Below, one piece after another: positions 43,861-52,659 of a DNA stretch of 64,000 bases. Position numbers and translations under genes: made by a program. Under the pieces are notes generated by a model. The model was not told where the DNA came from and searched no databases. It saw nothing but the letters and a program-made list of their open reading frames with translations. The first letter of the stretch is position 1. Every line of letters begins with the position of its first letter. The DNA is taken from NCBI RefSeq assembly GCF_001428385.1, contig NZ_LMSK01000002.1, forward strand, positions 340,704-404,703, read 5' to 3'. Source of the stretch: Rhodanobacter sp. Soil772 (GTDB taxonomy: Bacteria > Pseudomonadota > Gammaproteobacteria > Xanthomonadales > Rhodanobacteraceae).

Positions 43861-45399
43861 ATGGATACGTTGCTACCTGTCGCACCCAAAGTACGCCGCC
43901 ATGCACGCGGCTTGCGCGTCGTCGCGTCCCTGCTCGCCCTGCTGCTCGCCGCACCGTTTGCCTTCGCCGGCAACGGCACCGACGGCAAGGCGGTCACCCC
44001 CATCATCGCCCAGATCGACGCCGGCCACTTCAAGGCGGCCGACGCGGCGATCACCGGCGCGCTGGCGCAGCCCGACCTGTCCGCCGACACGCGCGACGCG
44101 CTCGCCTTCCAGCGTGAGCGCATGCGCCGCATCCTGCTCGACTTCACCCTGAGCGCCGACGACGTCAAGGCGCGCGTGCGCAAGCAGATCCCCGACCTCA
44201 GCGACGCCGAGTTCGCCAAGTGGAACGCGGCCGGCTTGTTCGAACACCAGGTCATCGACGGCCGCACGCTGTACTTCAAGCGCTCGCCCGGCAACCTGTT
44301 CCGGCTCAGCCCCGAAGCGGTGGCGCGGCGCGCCGTGCAGACGCCGATCGGCGACGGCCCGATGGAATCGCTGAACGACCACCAGCGCGCGATCTACAAG
44401 ACCGCGTTGGCCGAACACCGCAGCAGCGTGCTGCCGCGCCGCCTGCGCATGACGCAAACGCTGACCGTCGCCGCCGACGCGGTGCCTGCCGGCGAGACCG
44501 TGCGTGCGTGGATCCCGTACCCGCGCGCGGTGCCGGGCCAGCAGGAAGACATCCGCTACGTCGCCAGCGTGCCGGCGAAACACCGGATCGCGCCCGAGTC
44601 GGCCATGCAGCGCACGGTATACCTGGAAAAACCCGCGATGGCCGGCCAGAAAACGGTGTTCTCGGTCACCTACGAGCTGACCCTGTTCGCGCAGTACCAC
44701 GCGATCGACCCAGCCAAGGTGCAGCCGGAAACCATCACGCCGGCACTGGCGCCGTTCGTGGCCGAGCGCGCGCCGCACATCGTGTTCACCGACGCAATGC
44801 GCAAGTTCTCGCACGACGTGGTCGGCGACGAGAAGAACCCCTATCGCATCGCGCAGAAACTGTTCGCCGCGGTCGACAAAATTCCGTGGGCCGGTGCGCG
44901 CGAGTACTCCACCATTTCCAACATCAGCGACTACGCGCTGCACGCCGGCCACGCCGACTGCGGCCAGCAGACCCTGCTGCTGATGACCCTGCTGCGCCTC
45001 AACGGCATCCCCACGCGCTGGCAATCGGGCATGGTGTACTTCGACAACGGCAGCGACGACGGCAGCCGCTACAGCAACATCCACGACTGGGGCTACCTGT
45101 ACCTGGCGCCGTACGGCTGGGTGCCGATGGACGTCACCACCGGCCGCCTGCACCCGGCGCCGGGCGACGACAAGTCGCTGGAGTGGTTCTACCTCGGCGG
45201 GCTCGACAACTACCGCATCGCGTTCAACGACGACTTCGGGCGTCGCTTCCAGCCGTCCAAACGGCATTTCCGTTCCGACGACGTGGACTCGCAACGCGGC
45301 GAGGCCGAATGGCGCGGCGGCAACCTCTACTTCGACCAACTGGACTACGACTTCGACTGGCAGGTCCTGCCAGCGGCGCACGGACGCAGCGGCAAATAA
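43861..45399 (+). CDS. Exported transglutaminase-like protease homologue
   Basis: A 512-residue protein with a Sec signal (about 18-36, cleavage after AFA). The C-terminal transglutaminase-like domain has a full triad: C367 (HADCGQQTLLL), H408 (NIHDWGYLYL) and D424 (VPMDVTTG). Such domains in bacteria are mostly cysteine peptidases or amidases. The N-terminal half is helical, followed by a beta region typical of this family. First gene of the plus-strand arm, 58 bp before the TonB receptor. I infer action on a murein-derived or other peptide. Confidence 0.82.
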   Translation: MDTLLPVAPKVRRHARGLRVVASLLALLLAAPFAFAGNGTDGKAVTPIIAQIDAGHFKAADAAITGALAQPDLSADTRDALAFQRERMRRILLDFTLSADDVKARVRKQIPDLSDAEFAKWNAAGLFEHQVIDGRTLYFKRSPGNLFRLSPEAVARRAVQTPIGDGPMESLNDHQRAIYKTALAEHRSSVLPRRLRMTQTLTVAADAVPAGETVRAWIPYPRAVPGQQEDIRYVASVPAKHRIAPESAMQRTVYLEKPAMAGQKTVFSVTYELTLFAQYHAIDPAKVQPETITPALAPFVAERAPHIVFTDAMRKFSHDVVGDEKNPYRIAQKLFAAVDKIPWAGAREYSTISNISDYALHAGHADCGQQTLLLMTLLRLNGIPTRWQSGMVYFDNGSDDGSRYSNIHDWGYLYLAPYGWVPMDVTTGRLHPAPGDDKSLEWFYLGGLDNYRIAFNDDFGRRFQPSKRHFRSDDVDSQRGEAEWRGGNLYFDQLDYDFDWQVLPAAHGRSGK

Positions 45400-45426
45400 C
45401 CAACCGGCAGCTTTTCATAAACATGG

Positions 45427-45443
45427 CATCGACGGCGTCGATG
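45427..45443 (+). promoter_or_regulatory. Hairpin ahead of the TonB receptor ribosome site
   Basis: CATCGAC (45427-45433), GGC, GTCGATG (45437-45443): a perfect 7 bp stem just before a GGGAGA/GGGG ribosome site and the ATG at 45458. It may tune relative expression of the two cistrons. Confidence 0.4.
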
Positions 45444-45457
45444 AGGGAGATGGGGAA

Positions 45458-48457
45458 ATGAGCAACACCCGGACATTGCGCAGGACCGTACTCTGCATGG
45501 CGCTCGGCCTTGGCCTGGCATCACTGGCGGTACCGGCGGCATTCGCAGGTAACAATGACGGTTCGGTGGTGGGCCATGCCCAGCCCGGAGCGGTGATTAC
45601 CGCCGTGAATCCGGCGACCGGTCTGACCCGCACCATCACCGCCGACCAGCGCGGCAACTACCGCTTCCCGTTCCTGCCGGTAGGCGATTACACCCTCAGC
45701 GCCAGCAAGGATGGCCAGCCGCTGGGCCAGCCGCACACCGTCACCGTCAGCCTGGGCAACGCCACCACGCTGGATCTGGCCGCCACGCCGAACGCCACCG
45801 AGCTGTCGACCATCCACGTCGTCGGCACCGGCCTGCCGGTGATCGACGTCACCTCGACCGAATCGGCCACCAACGTTTCCCGCGCGGAACTGGTGCGCCT
45901 GCCGGTCGACCAGAACGTCACTTCGGTCGCCCTGCTGGCGCCGGGTGTGGTCAAGGGCAACGCTGCCTTCGGCGGTATCTCCTTCGGCGGTTCGTCGATC
46001 GCGGAGAACGCGTTCTACGTCAACGGCCTCAACGTGACCGACTTCTACAACCGCAACGGCTTCTCCGAAGCGCCGTTCGCGTTCTACGACCAGTTTCAGG
46101 TCAAGACCGGCGGCTACTCGGTCGAGTTCGGCCGCACCACCGGCGGCGTGGTCAACGCGGTGGCGCGCTCCGGCACGAATGAGTTGAAGGGCGGCGTGGA
46201 GATCACCCTGGAGCCGGGCAACTGGCACTCACGGGCCGACGACCAGTACGACGCCGACGGCCATCGCTACCTCACCGCCAGTCGCGACCAGGGCTCGCTG
46301 GTGAAGACGAACGTCTGGGCATCCGGCCCGATCGTCAAGGACAAGCTGTTCATGTTCGCCATGTACGAAGCCCGTGGCAGCAGCCCGAGGAACACCAACA
46401 ACGCCGGTACCACGCTGACTTCCAACAATGCGGACACCGGCTTCTGGGGTACCACGATCGACTGGAACATCACCGACAGCAACGTGCTGCAATTGATGGC
46501 GTTCTCCGACAAGAACAAGAACACCGGCGACGTCTACAGCTACGACTTCGACACCAACACCATCGGCACCAAGACCAACAAGGTTTTCACCGATACCGGT
46601 GGCAAGGACTGGGCACTGACCTGGACCAGCTACCTCACCAACGACCTGTCGATGAAGCTGATGTACGGCCGCAACGAGCGCGAGGCATTCACTCGCTCGC
46701 AGCTGGATCTCAACTGCAACTACGTGTCCGCAAACAATGCGTTCCTGCAGATCCACAACCCGGGCGTGCAGCTGGGTTGTACCAGCAGCTCGACCGTGTA
46801 CGAGCGCAATGACATCCGCAAGCAGGCGCGTGCCGACTTCGAGTGGACGCTGGGCGACCACCTGCTGCGCTTCGGCTACGACCACGAGAACGACACCTCC
46901 GACTACAACCGCCACTACGCCGGGCCGGGCGCGTACTACTACAACCTGTATGCCGCCAGCGCCGGCTCCACCATCTCCAACGGCGGCGTGGTGCCGGCCG
47001 GCTACGACGCCTACATCCGCGCGCGTCGCTACGAAATCTCCGGCACGTTCACCACCAAGAACGCCGCCTACTACATCGAGGACAACTGGCAGGTCACGCC
47101 CAACCTGGTGCTCAACGCCGGCGTGCGCAACGACAGCTTCGACAACCAGGATGCCGCGGGCAAAAGCTACATCAAGATGAGCCGCCAGATCGCGCCACGG
47201 CTGGGTTTCTCCTGGGACGTGAAGGGCGACGGCAGCACCAAGATCTTCGGCAACCTCGGCCGTTATTTCCTGCCGGTGGCCAACGTGATCAACATCAAGC
47301 AGGCCGGCGGCCTGCTCGACGAGCGCACCTATTACGCGTTCGATGGCTGGGACTACCAGACCCTCAACGGTGTGCAATACGCCATCCCGAAACTCGGGCC
47401 GCAGATCGGTGCGGTCGACAATTCGCAGGGTGACGGCACGGTGGGCGACCTGCGTTCGGAAGTCGACCACGACATGGACCCCGTCTACCAGGACGAGGCG
47501 ATCCTGGGCTTCCAGCAGCTGATCAGTTCGCAGTGGTCGTGGGGCGCCAGCGCCACCTACCGGCGCCTGCACAACGCGATCGACGACATGGAGATCAGCG
47601 CCACCGCGCAGTGCGGTGAAAACGGCTACATCGGCTGGGTGATGGCCAACCCGGGCAAGAAAGTCACGGTATGGGGCGACACCAACTGCGACGGCACCGC
47701 CGACGGCTATCTCACCGTCGACACGTCGAAGGAAGGCTGGGCGATGTACGACGCGGACGGCAACTACCTGGGCCAGCGCGGCTGGGTGAAGCCCAAGCGC
47801 ACCTACGCCGCCGTCGAGCTGCAGCTGAACCGCGCGTGGGACGAGAAGTGGTCGATGAATGCCTCGTACACGATGTCGTGGAACCGCGGCAACGCCGAAG
47901 GCCCGGTCAACTCGGACACTGATTTCGACGATACCGGCCGCACCGAGAACTTCGACGACCCTTGGGTCAACCTGGGCGGCGATGGCTACCTGCCGAACGA
48001 CCGCCGTCACCAGTTCAAGTTGCGCGGCAACTATGCACTCACCCCGCACTGGCAACTTGGCGCCGACATGAACGTGGCCTCCGGCGGGCCGATCACCGGC
48101 TTCGGCGTGGGCAACCCCTACGACGCCACCAACTACCACAGCTATTTCATCTGCGTGCAGAACTGCGATGCGCCGGCGTCCGAGGATCGCGTCTACGAGC
48201 GTTCGCCGCGCGGCAAGTACGGCCGCATGCCGTGGACTTTCACGCTCAACGCCGGCCTCAGCTACATCCAGCCGTTCGATGGCGGCGAATTCCGCGTGAA
48301 GCTGGCCGTCTACAACCTGCTCAACCAGAAGCACACCACGGCGGTGGACCAGGATCTGCAGACGTCCATCTCCAATTCCACCAGCGACACGTTCCGCCAA
48401 CCGCTGGGCTTCCAGTCGCCGCGGTTCACCCAGCTGACCATGTCCATCAACTTCTGA
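45458..48457 (+). CDS. Oar-like TonB-dependent receptor with carboxypeptidase-regulatory domain
   Basis: A 999-residue outer-membrane receptor. The signal peptide ends near PAAFAG. An N-terminal CarboxypepD_reg-like domain (about 33-110: PGAVITAVNPATGLTRTITA, GNYRFPFLPVGDYTL) precedes the plug (ELSTIHVVG, NGLNVTDFYNR, YSVEFGRTTGGVVNAV). The beta barrel ends in SPRFTQLTMSINF with a terminal Phe. Receptors of this Oar-like type often take up peptides or other large substrates. Here it sits with murein-peptide enzymes, so uptake of muropeptides or peptides is likely but unproven. A terminator follows. Confidence 0.9.
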   Translation: MSNTRTLRRTVLCMALGLGLASLAVPAAFAGNNDGSVVGHAQPGAVITAVNPATGLTRTITADQRGNYRFPFLPVGDYTLSASKDGQPLGQPHTVTVSLGNATTLDLAATPNATELSTIHVVGTGLPVIDVTSTESATNVSRAELVRLPVDQNVTSVALLAPGVVKGNAAFGGISFGGSSIAENAFYVNGLNVTDFYNRNGFSEAPFAFYDQFQVKTGGYSVEFGRTTGGVVNAVARSGTNELKGGVEITLEPGNWHSRADDQYDADGHRYLTASRDQGSLVKTNVWASGPIVKDKLFMFAMYEARGSSPRNTNNAGTTLTSNNADTGFWGTTIDWNITDSNVLQLMAFSDKNKNTGDVYSYDFDTNTIGTKTNKVFTDTGGKDWALTWTSYLTNDLSMKLMYGRNEREAFTRSQLDLNCNYVSANNAFLQIHNPGVQLGCTSSSTVYERNDIRKQARADFEWTLGDHLLRFGYDHENDTSDYNRHYAGPGAYYYNLYAASAGSTISNGGVVPAGYDAYIRARRYEISGTFTTKNAAYYIEDNWQVTPNLVLNAGVRNDSFDNQDAAGKSYIKMSRQIAPRLGFSWDVKGDGSTKIFGNLGRYFLPVANVINIKQAGGLLDERTYYAFDGWDYQTLNGVQYAIPKLGPQIGAVDNSQGDGTVGDLRSEVDHDMDPVYQDEAILGFQQLISSQWSWGASATYRRLHNAIDDMEISATAQCGENGYIGWVMANPGKKVTVWGDTNCDGTADGYLTVDTSKEGWAMYDADGNYLGQRGWVKPKRTYAAVELQLNRAWDEKWSMNASYTMSWNRGNAEGPVNSDTDFDDTGRTENFDDPWVNLGGDGYLPNDRRHQFKLRGNYALTPHWQLGADMNVASGGPITGFGVGNPYDATNYHSYFICVQNCDAPASEDRVYERSPRGKYGRMPWTFTLNAGLSYIQPFDGGEFRVKLAVYNLLNQKHTTAVDQDLQTSISNSTSDTFRQPLGFQSPRFTQLTMSINF

Positions 48458-48472
48458 TCGTCCTCCCCGATC

Positions 48473-48505
48473 GCGGCCCGCCCGAGTGGCGGGCCGCTCT
48501 TTTTT
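48473..48505 (+). terminator. Rho-independent terminator after the TonB receptor
   Basis: GCGGCCCGCC (48473-48482), CGAGT loop, GGCGGGCCGC (48488-48497), then TCTTTTTT. A textbook terminator that separates the first two genes of the plus arm from the six downstream. Confidence 0.93.
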
Positions 48506-48540
48506 CCGGTACCACCGCACCAACTACTGATAACGAGCCC

Positions 48541-49845
48541 ATGTCCACGCAGATGACGAGCCGCCCCGCAGCGCAGGAAACCGCCCGGGAAACGGATAGT
48601 GCCCATGGCATGTTCGACGGCGTCGACCTGCGGCAACTGGCCGAACACATTCCCACCCCATTCCATGCCTATTCCGCCAGCGCGATCAGGCAGCGCATCG
48701 ACGAGCTGCAGGCCGCATTGGCCGGCCTCGATGCCACCATCTGCTTCGCGGTCAAGGCCAACCCGAACCTCGCCATCCTGCAGCTGATGGCCAGCGCCGG
48801 CGTCGGCGCCGACATCGTCTCGGTCGGCGAACTGCGCCGCGCCCTCAACGCCGGCATGCCGGCCGAGCGCATCGTGTTCTCCGGCGTCGGCAAGAGCGCC
48901 GATGAAATCGCCGGCGCGCTGAACGTCGGCATCATGCGCTTCAACGTCGAATCGCTGGACGAGCTGCACACCCTGCAGCGCGTGGCCCGCGCGCAGCAGG
49001 TGACCGCGCGCGCCGCCGTGCGTATCAACCCCGACGTGGACGCGCACACCCACGCGAAGATCTCCACCGGCAAGTCGGAGAACAAGTTCGGCGTCAGCAT
49101 CGACGAGGCGCGCCGCTGGTTCGCCGAACGCAGCCAACTCACCCACGTACAACTCGACGGCCTGCACGTGCACATCGGCTCGCAGATCCTCAGCGTCGAA
49201 CCGTTCCGCCTCGCGCTGCAGCGGGTCGCCGCGTTCTGGCGCGAACTCGAGCAGGCCGGCCATCCGATCCACAGCATCGACGTCGGCGGCGGGCTGGGCG
49301 TGTGCTATCGCGCTGGCGTGGATCAGCCGGTGGCCGCAGCCGACTACGTCGGCGTGATCCGCGAGGCGCTGGCCGACTACCGCGGCAAGCTGCTGCTGGA
49401 GCCGGGCCGCTACCTGGTCGCCGAGGCGGGCGTGCTGCTGACCCGGGTGATCCGCGTCAAGCCCGGTATCGAACGCACCTTCCTGGTGCTGGACGCGGCG
49501 ATGAACGACCTGCAGCGGCCCAGCCTGTACGACGCCTGGCACGACATCGTGCCGGTAGCGGACGAGCTGCGCCCGATGACCACCTACGACATCGTCGGTC
49601 CGGTCTGCGAGACCGGCGACACCTTCGCCCGCGCACGCGAACTGCCCGAATGCGCGGCCGGCGACCTGTTGCTGATCAAGGCCACCGGCGCGTACGGTAC
49701 GTCGATGGCCTCCACCTACAACTCGCGGCCGCTCGCCGCCGAGGTACTGCTGCAGCGGGGCCGCTACGCCGTGGTGCGGCGGCGCCAGCACTTCGAGGAA
49801 ATGATCGCCGGCGAACAGCCGGCCCGGAACTGGGAAACGCCATGA
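48541..49845 (+). CDS. lysA: Diaminopimelate decarboxylase
   Basis: A fold-type III PLP enzyme of 434 residues that converts meso-diaminopimelate to L-lysine. K72 in FAVKANPN binds PLP. HVHIGSQI, SIDVGGGLGV, LLEPGRYLVAEAG and the CETGD motif at C356 (PVCETGDTFAR), with YGTSMASTYNSRP, mark DAP decarboxylase over ornithine or arginine types. To my knowledge biosynthetic LysA in Xanthomonas is fused to aspartokinase; this stand-alone copy lies in a murein-degradation operon. A catabolic role, using mDAP freed from murein peptides, is my inference. It overlaps the next gene by four bases. Confidence 0.88.
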   Translation: MSTQMTSRPAAQETARETDSAHGMFDGVDLRQLAEHIPTPFHAYSASAIRQRIDELQAALAGLDATICFAVKANPNLAILQLMASAGVGADIVSVGELRRALNAGMPAERIVFSGVGKSADEIAGALNVGIMRFNVESLDELHTLQRVARAQQVTARAAVRINPDVDAHTHAKISTGKSENKFGVSIDEARRWFAERSQLTHVQLDGLHVHIGSQILSVEPFRLALQRVAAFWRELEQAGHPIHSIDVGGGLGVCYRAGVDQPVAAADYVGVIREALADYRGKLLLEPGRYLVAEAGVLLTRVIRVKPGIERTFLVLDAAMNDLQRPSLYDAWHDIVPVADELRPMTTYDIVGPVCETGDTFARARELPECAAGDLLLIKATGAYGTSMASTYNSRPLAAEVLLQRGRYAVVRRRQHFEEMIAGEQPARNWETP

Positions 49846-51053
49846 ACACGACTGCCCGCCTTGCCCTCCTCGCCGCCTTGAGCTTCGCCGGCACGCTGCC
49901 CGCGCAAGCGCAGCAGGACCCACCAGTCACCATCGACACCCACGTCGACATCCCCTTCAACTACATGGGCGAGCCGCGCTTCGACGTCGGACACGACACC
50001 CGCCTGCTGGTCGACCTGGGCAAGATGGAACATGGCGGCCTGAACGCGGCGTTCTTCGTGGTCTGGGTGCCGCAGCACAAGCTCGACGCCGCCGGCTACG
50101 CCAAGGCGGTGAAACAGGCCAGCCAGAAATACGACGGCATCGGCCGCATGCTGATGATGTATCCCGACCGCATCCGCCTGGCCACCACGCCCGAACAACT
50201 GATGGCCAACCGCAAGGCCGGCCTGCTCTCGGCCACGATCGAGATCGAGAACGCCTACTCGCTCGGCCACGACATCCGCCGCCTCGACGCCGCGTTCGAT
50301 CGCGGCGCGCGCTCGGTCGGCCTGGTCCACGTCGGCAACAACGACTTGTGCACCAGCTCGCTGCCCGATACCGAGCATGGCGAGCCGGCGATGAACAGCG
50401 CCGGCGACACCGGCATGAGCGACTTCGGCCGCGCCGTGGTGAAGCGCGCCAACCAGCTCGGCATGCTGGTCGACATCTCGCACGCCTCGGACAACTGCGT
50501 GCGCGACGCGCTCAAGGCGTCCAGCACGCCGCTCATCGCCTCGCACTCCGGCGCCCGCGCCGTACTCGACCACCCGCGCAACCTGCCCGACGACCTGCTG
50601 CGCGCGATCGCTGCCAAAGGCGGCGTGATCGACGCCGTCGCCTACAAGGAATTCCTGAAGAAGGATCCGGGCCGCGAAGCCGCAGAAAAGAAACTGCAGA
50701 ACGCCATCGCCAAACAGGCCGGCGAGAAGGAATACGACAGCGACAGCGACGACTACCGGCCCGCGATGGAAGCGGGCATGGCCGAGATCCAGAAGAAGTA
50801 TCCGCTGGCCACGCTGGACGACTACGTGAAGCAGATCCGCCACATGGTGAAGGTCGCCGGCATCGACCACGTCGGCCTCGCCTCCGACTTCGACGGCGGC
50901 GGCGGCATCACCGGCTGGAAGGACGCCAGCGAAACCCGCAACGTCACCGCCGCCCTGCGCAAGGCCGGTTTCAGCGACGCCGACATCGCCAAGCTGTGGG
51001 GCGGCAACCTGCTGCGCGTGTGGGGCGAGGTCGAGCGCCATGCGCAGCACTGA
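49842..51053 (+). CDS. Exported M19 (renal-type) dipeptidase
   Basis: A zinc dipeptidase of the membrane dipeptidase family with a Sec signal (MNTTARLALLAALSFAGTLP, cleavage after AQA). Metal ligands are H34 and D36 (IDTHVDIPFN), a Glu in ATIEIENAYSL, and His in DISHASDNC and ASHSGARAV; HVGLASDFDGG follows. M19 enzymes accept L-X or D-X dipeptides, including some with a C-terminal D-residue, so it could process stem-peptide fragments in the periplasm. 403 residues, translationally coupled to lysA. Confidence 0.9.
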   Translation: MNTTARLALLAALSFAGTLPAQAQQDPPVTIDTHVDIPFNYMGEPRFDVGHDTRLLVDLGKMEHGGLNAAFFVVWVPQHKLDAAGYAKAVKQASQKYDGIGRMLMMYPDRIRLATTPEQLMANRKAGLLSATIEIENAYSLGHDIRRLDAAFDRGARSVGLVHVGNNDLCTSSLPDTEHGEPAMNSAGDTGMSDFGRAVVKRANQLGMLVDISHASDNCVRDALKASSTPLIASHSGARAVLDHPRNLPDDLLRAIAAKGGVIDAVAYKEFLKKDPGREAAEKKLQNAIAKQAGEKEYDSDSDDYRPAMEAGMAEIQKKYPLATLDDYVKQIRHMVKVAGIDHVGLASDFDGGGGITGWKDASETRNVTAALRKAGFSDADIAKLWGGNLLRVWGEVERHAQH

Positions 51054-51057
51054 CGCC

Positions 51058-52659
51058 ATGCTCCCTCCCCTGCGACCGAAGGAAGTCCCTGTGGGGCAAC
51101 GCAGGGGAGGGTTGGGGTGGGGTGCTCTTGCGCTCCTGCTCCTGCTCGTCGCCCCGGTCGCCACCGCCCAAACTGCCAACCCCGCGTACGACAAGATCGT
51201 CGACGCCACCATCGCCCGCTATCACCTGCCCGGCATCGCCGTGGGCGTGATCGAGAACGGCCAGGTCGTCTACACCCGCACAGCCGGCGAAACCATCGCC
51301 GGATCAGGCGAGAAGATCACCCCGCGAACCCTGTTCAAGATCGCCTCCAACAGCAAGGCGATGACCACCGCCCTGCTCGGCCGGCTGGTCGACCAGGGCA
51401 AGCTGCGCTGGGACGATCCGGTGACGAAGTACCTGCCGCAGTTCCGCATGAACGACCCGTGGGTCACCGCCAACATGCGCGTGGCCGACCTGCTCACCCA
51501 CTCCAGCAGCCTGCCCGAAGGCGGCGGCGACCTGATGCTGTGGCCGGAGCCGAACGCGTTCACCCGCGCCGACATCATCCACGGCCTCGCCTTCATCAAG
51601 CCCGGCTACAGCTTCCGCTCGCAGTACCAGTACGACAACCTGCTCTACGTGGTCGCCGGCGAAGTCGCCGCCGCCGCGGGCGGCGCGCCGTACGAGACAC
51701 TGATGCGACGCGAAGTGTTCGAGCCGCTGCACCTGGATCGTTGCCAGGTCGGCGCGTGGAACCGCGACACGGTGGGCGACGTGGCCACGCCGCATCGCCG
51801 CGACGGCGGCCGCAACGTGCCGATCCCCGAGGCCACGGCCATCCCAGCAATCACCTCCGCGCCGGCCGGCGGCATCCGCTGCGACCTCACCGACATGCTG
51901 AGCTGGGCACGCAACTGGCTGGTGCCGACCCACGCGCAGTTGCAGTGGCTGTCGCCGGTACAGCGCGACGTGCTGCAGGCGCCGCACATGCTGATCCCGG
52001 TTTCCAAACAGCGCCGTGCGTGGGACAACACGCACGTGATGGCCTACGGCTACGGCTGGCGCATGGCCGACGTCGACGGCGAATGGAGCGTGTGGCACAC
52101 CGGCACGCTGAACGGCATGTACTCGATGCTGGCGCTGCTGCCGGACCGCAAGAGCGGCTTCGTGTTCATGATCAACGGCGAGGCGGACGACGCGCGCACC
52201 GTGCTCGGCGAGGTGCTGATGAAGCACTTCACCGCGCCCGGCGACAGCCGCGACGTGCGCTGGTACGCCGACGCGCTGGAGCAGCAGGCGAAGCAGCGAC
52301 CGGCCGCTTCGAGTGCACCGGATACCTCGGCGCAGCGACCGGCCAGCACCGCCGAACTGGCGCGCTGGAGCGGGCAGTATCGCGACCCGTGGTTCGGCGA
52401 CATCACCCTGTGCCCGCGCGATGGAAAGATGCATTTCGCCGCCGCGAAATCGCCGACGCTGGCCGGCACGGTGATGCGCCTGGGCGACCGCTACCTGGTG
52501 CACTGGGACGACGGCGAGCTGGATGCGTGGCTGGATTTCCACGCGGCCACCGGCGACCAGCCGATTACCCTGCGCATGGCCAAGCTCGACCCGCTGGGCG
52601 ATTTCAGCTCCGACTACGAAGACCTGGATTTCCAGCGCATCGGGACCTGCCACCCATGA
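51058..52659 (+). CDS. Exported serine hydrolase (beta-lactamase/class C PBP fold)
   Basis: A DD-peptidase/beta-lactamase-fold serine hydrolase. SxxK is S97-N-S-K100, YDN follows in QYQYDNLLYVV, and the third motif is WHTGTLNG. A C-terminal DUF3471-like domain lies at about 425-530. The start is uncertain: ATG 51058 gives 533 residues and no ribosome site; GTG 51091, five bases after AAGGAAG, gives MGQRRGGLGWGALALLLLLV, a clean signal peptide, and 522 residues. A dispersed repeat (51063-51122) makes up this N-terminal coding stretch. Probable substrate: D-amino-acid peptides of murein. Confidence 0.85.
   Translation: MLPPLRPKEVPVGQRRGGLGWGALALLLLLVAPVATAQTANPAYDKIVDATIARYHLPGIAVGVIENGQVVYTRTAGETIAGSGEKITPRTLFKIASNSKAMTTALLGRLVDQGKLRWDDPVTKYLPQFRMNDPWVTANMRVADLLTHSSSLPEGGGDLMLWPEPNAFTRADIIHGLAFIKPGYSFRSQYQYDNLLYVVAGEVAAAAGGAPYETLMRREVFEPLHLDRCQVGAWNRDTVGDVATPHRRDGGRNVPIPEATAIPAITSAPAGGIRCDLTDMLSWARNWLVPTHAQLQWLSPVQRDVLQAPHMLIPVSKQRRAWDNTHVMAYGYGWRMADVDGEWSVWHTGTLNGMYSMLALLPDRKSGFVFMINGEADDARTVLGEVLMKHFTAPGDSRDVRWYADALEQQAKQRPAASSAPDTSAQRPASTAELARWSGQYRDPWFGDITLCPRDGKMHFAAAKSPTLAGTVMRLGDRYLVHWDDGELDAWLDFHAATGDQPITLRMAKLDPLGDFSSDYEDLDFQRIGTCHP
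51063..51122 (+). repeat. Dispersed G-rich repeat inside a signal-peptide coding region
   Basis: CCCTCCCCTGCG (51063-51074) is perfectly inverted as CGCAGGGGAGGG (51100-51111), followed by TTGGGGTGGGG. It is a diverged copy of the repeat at 9278-9314. It lies within or at the very start of the serine hydrolase gene. Confidence 0.7.
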
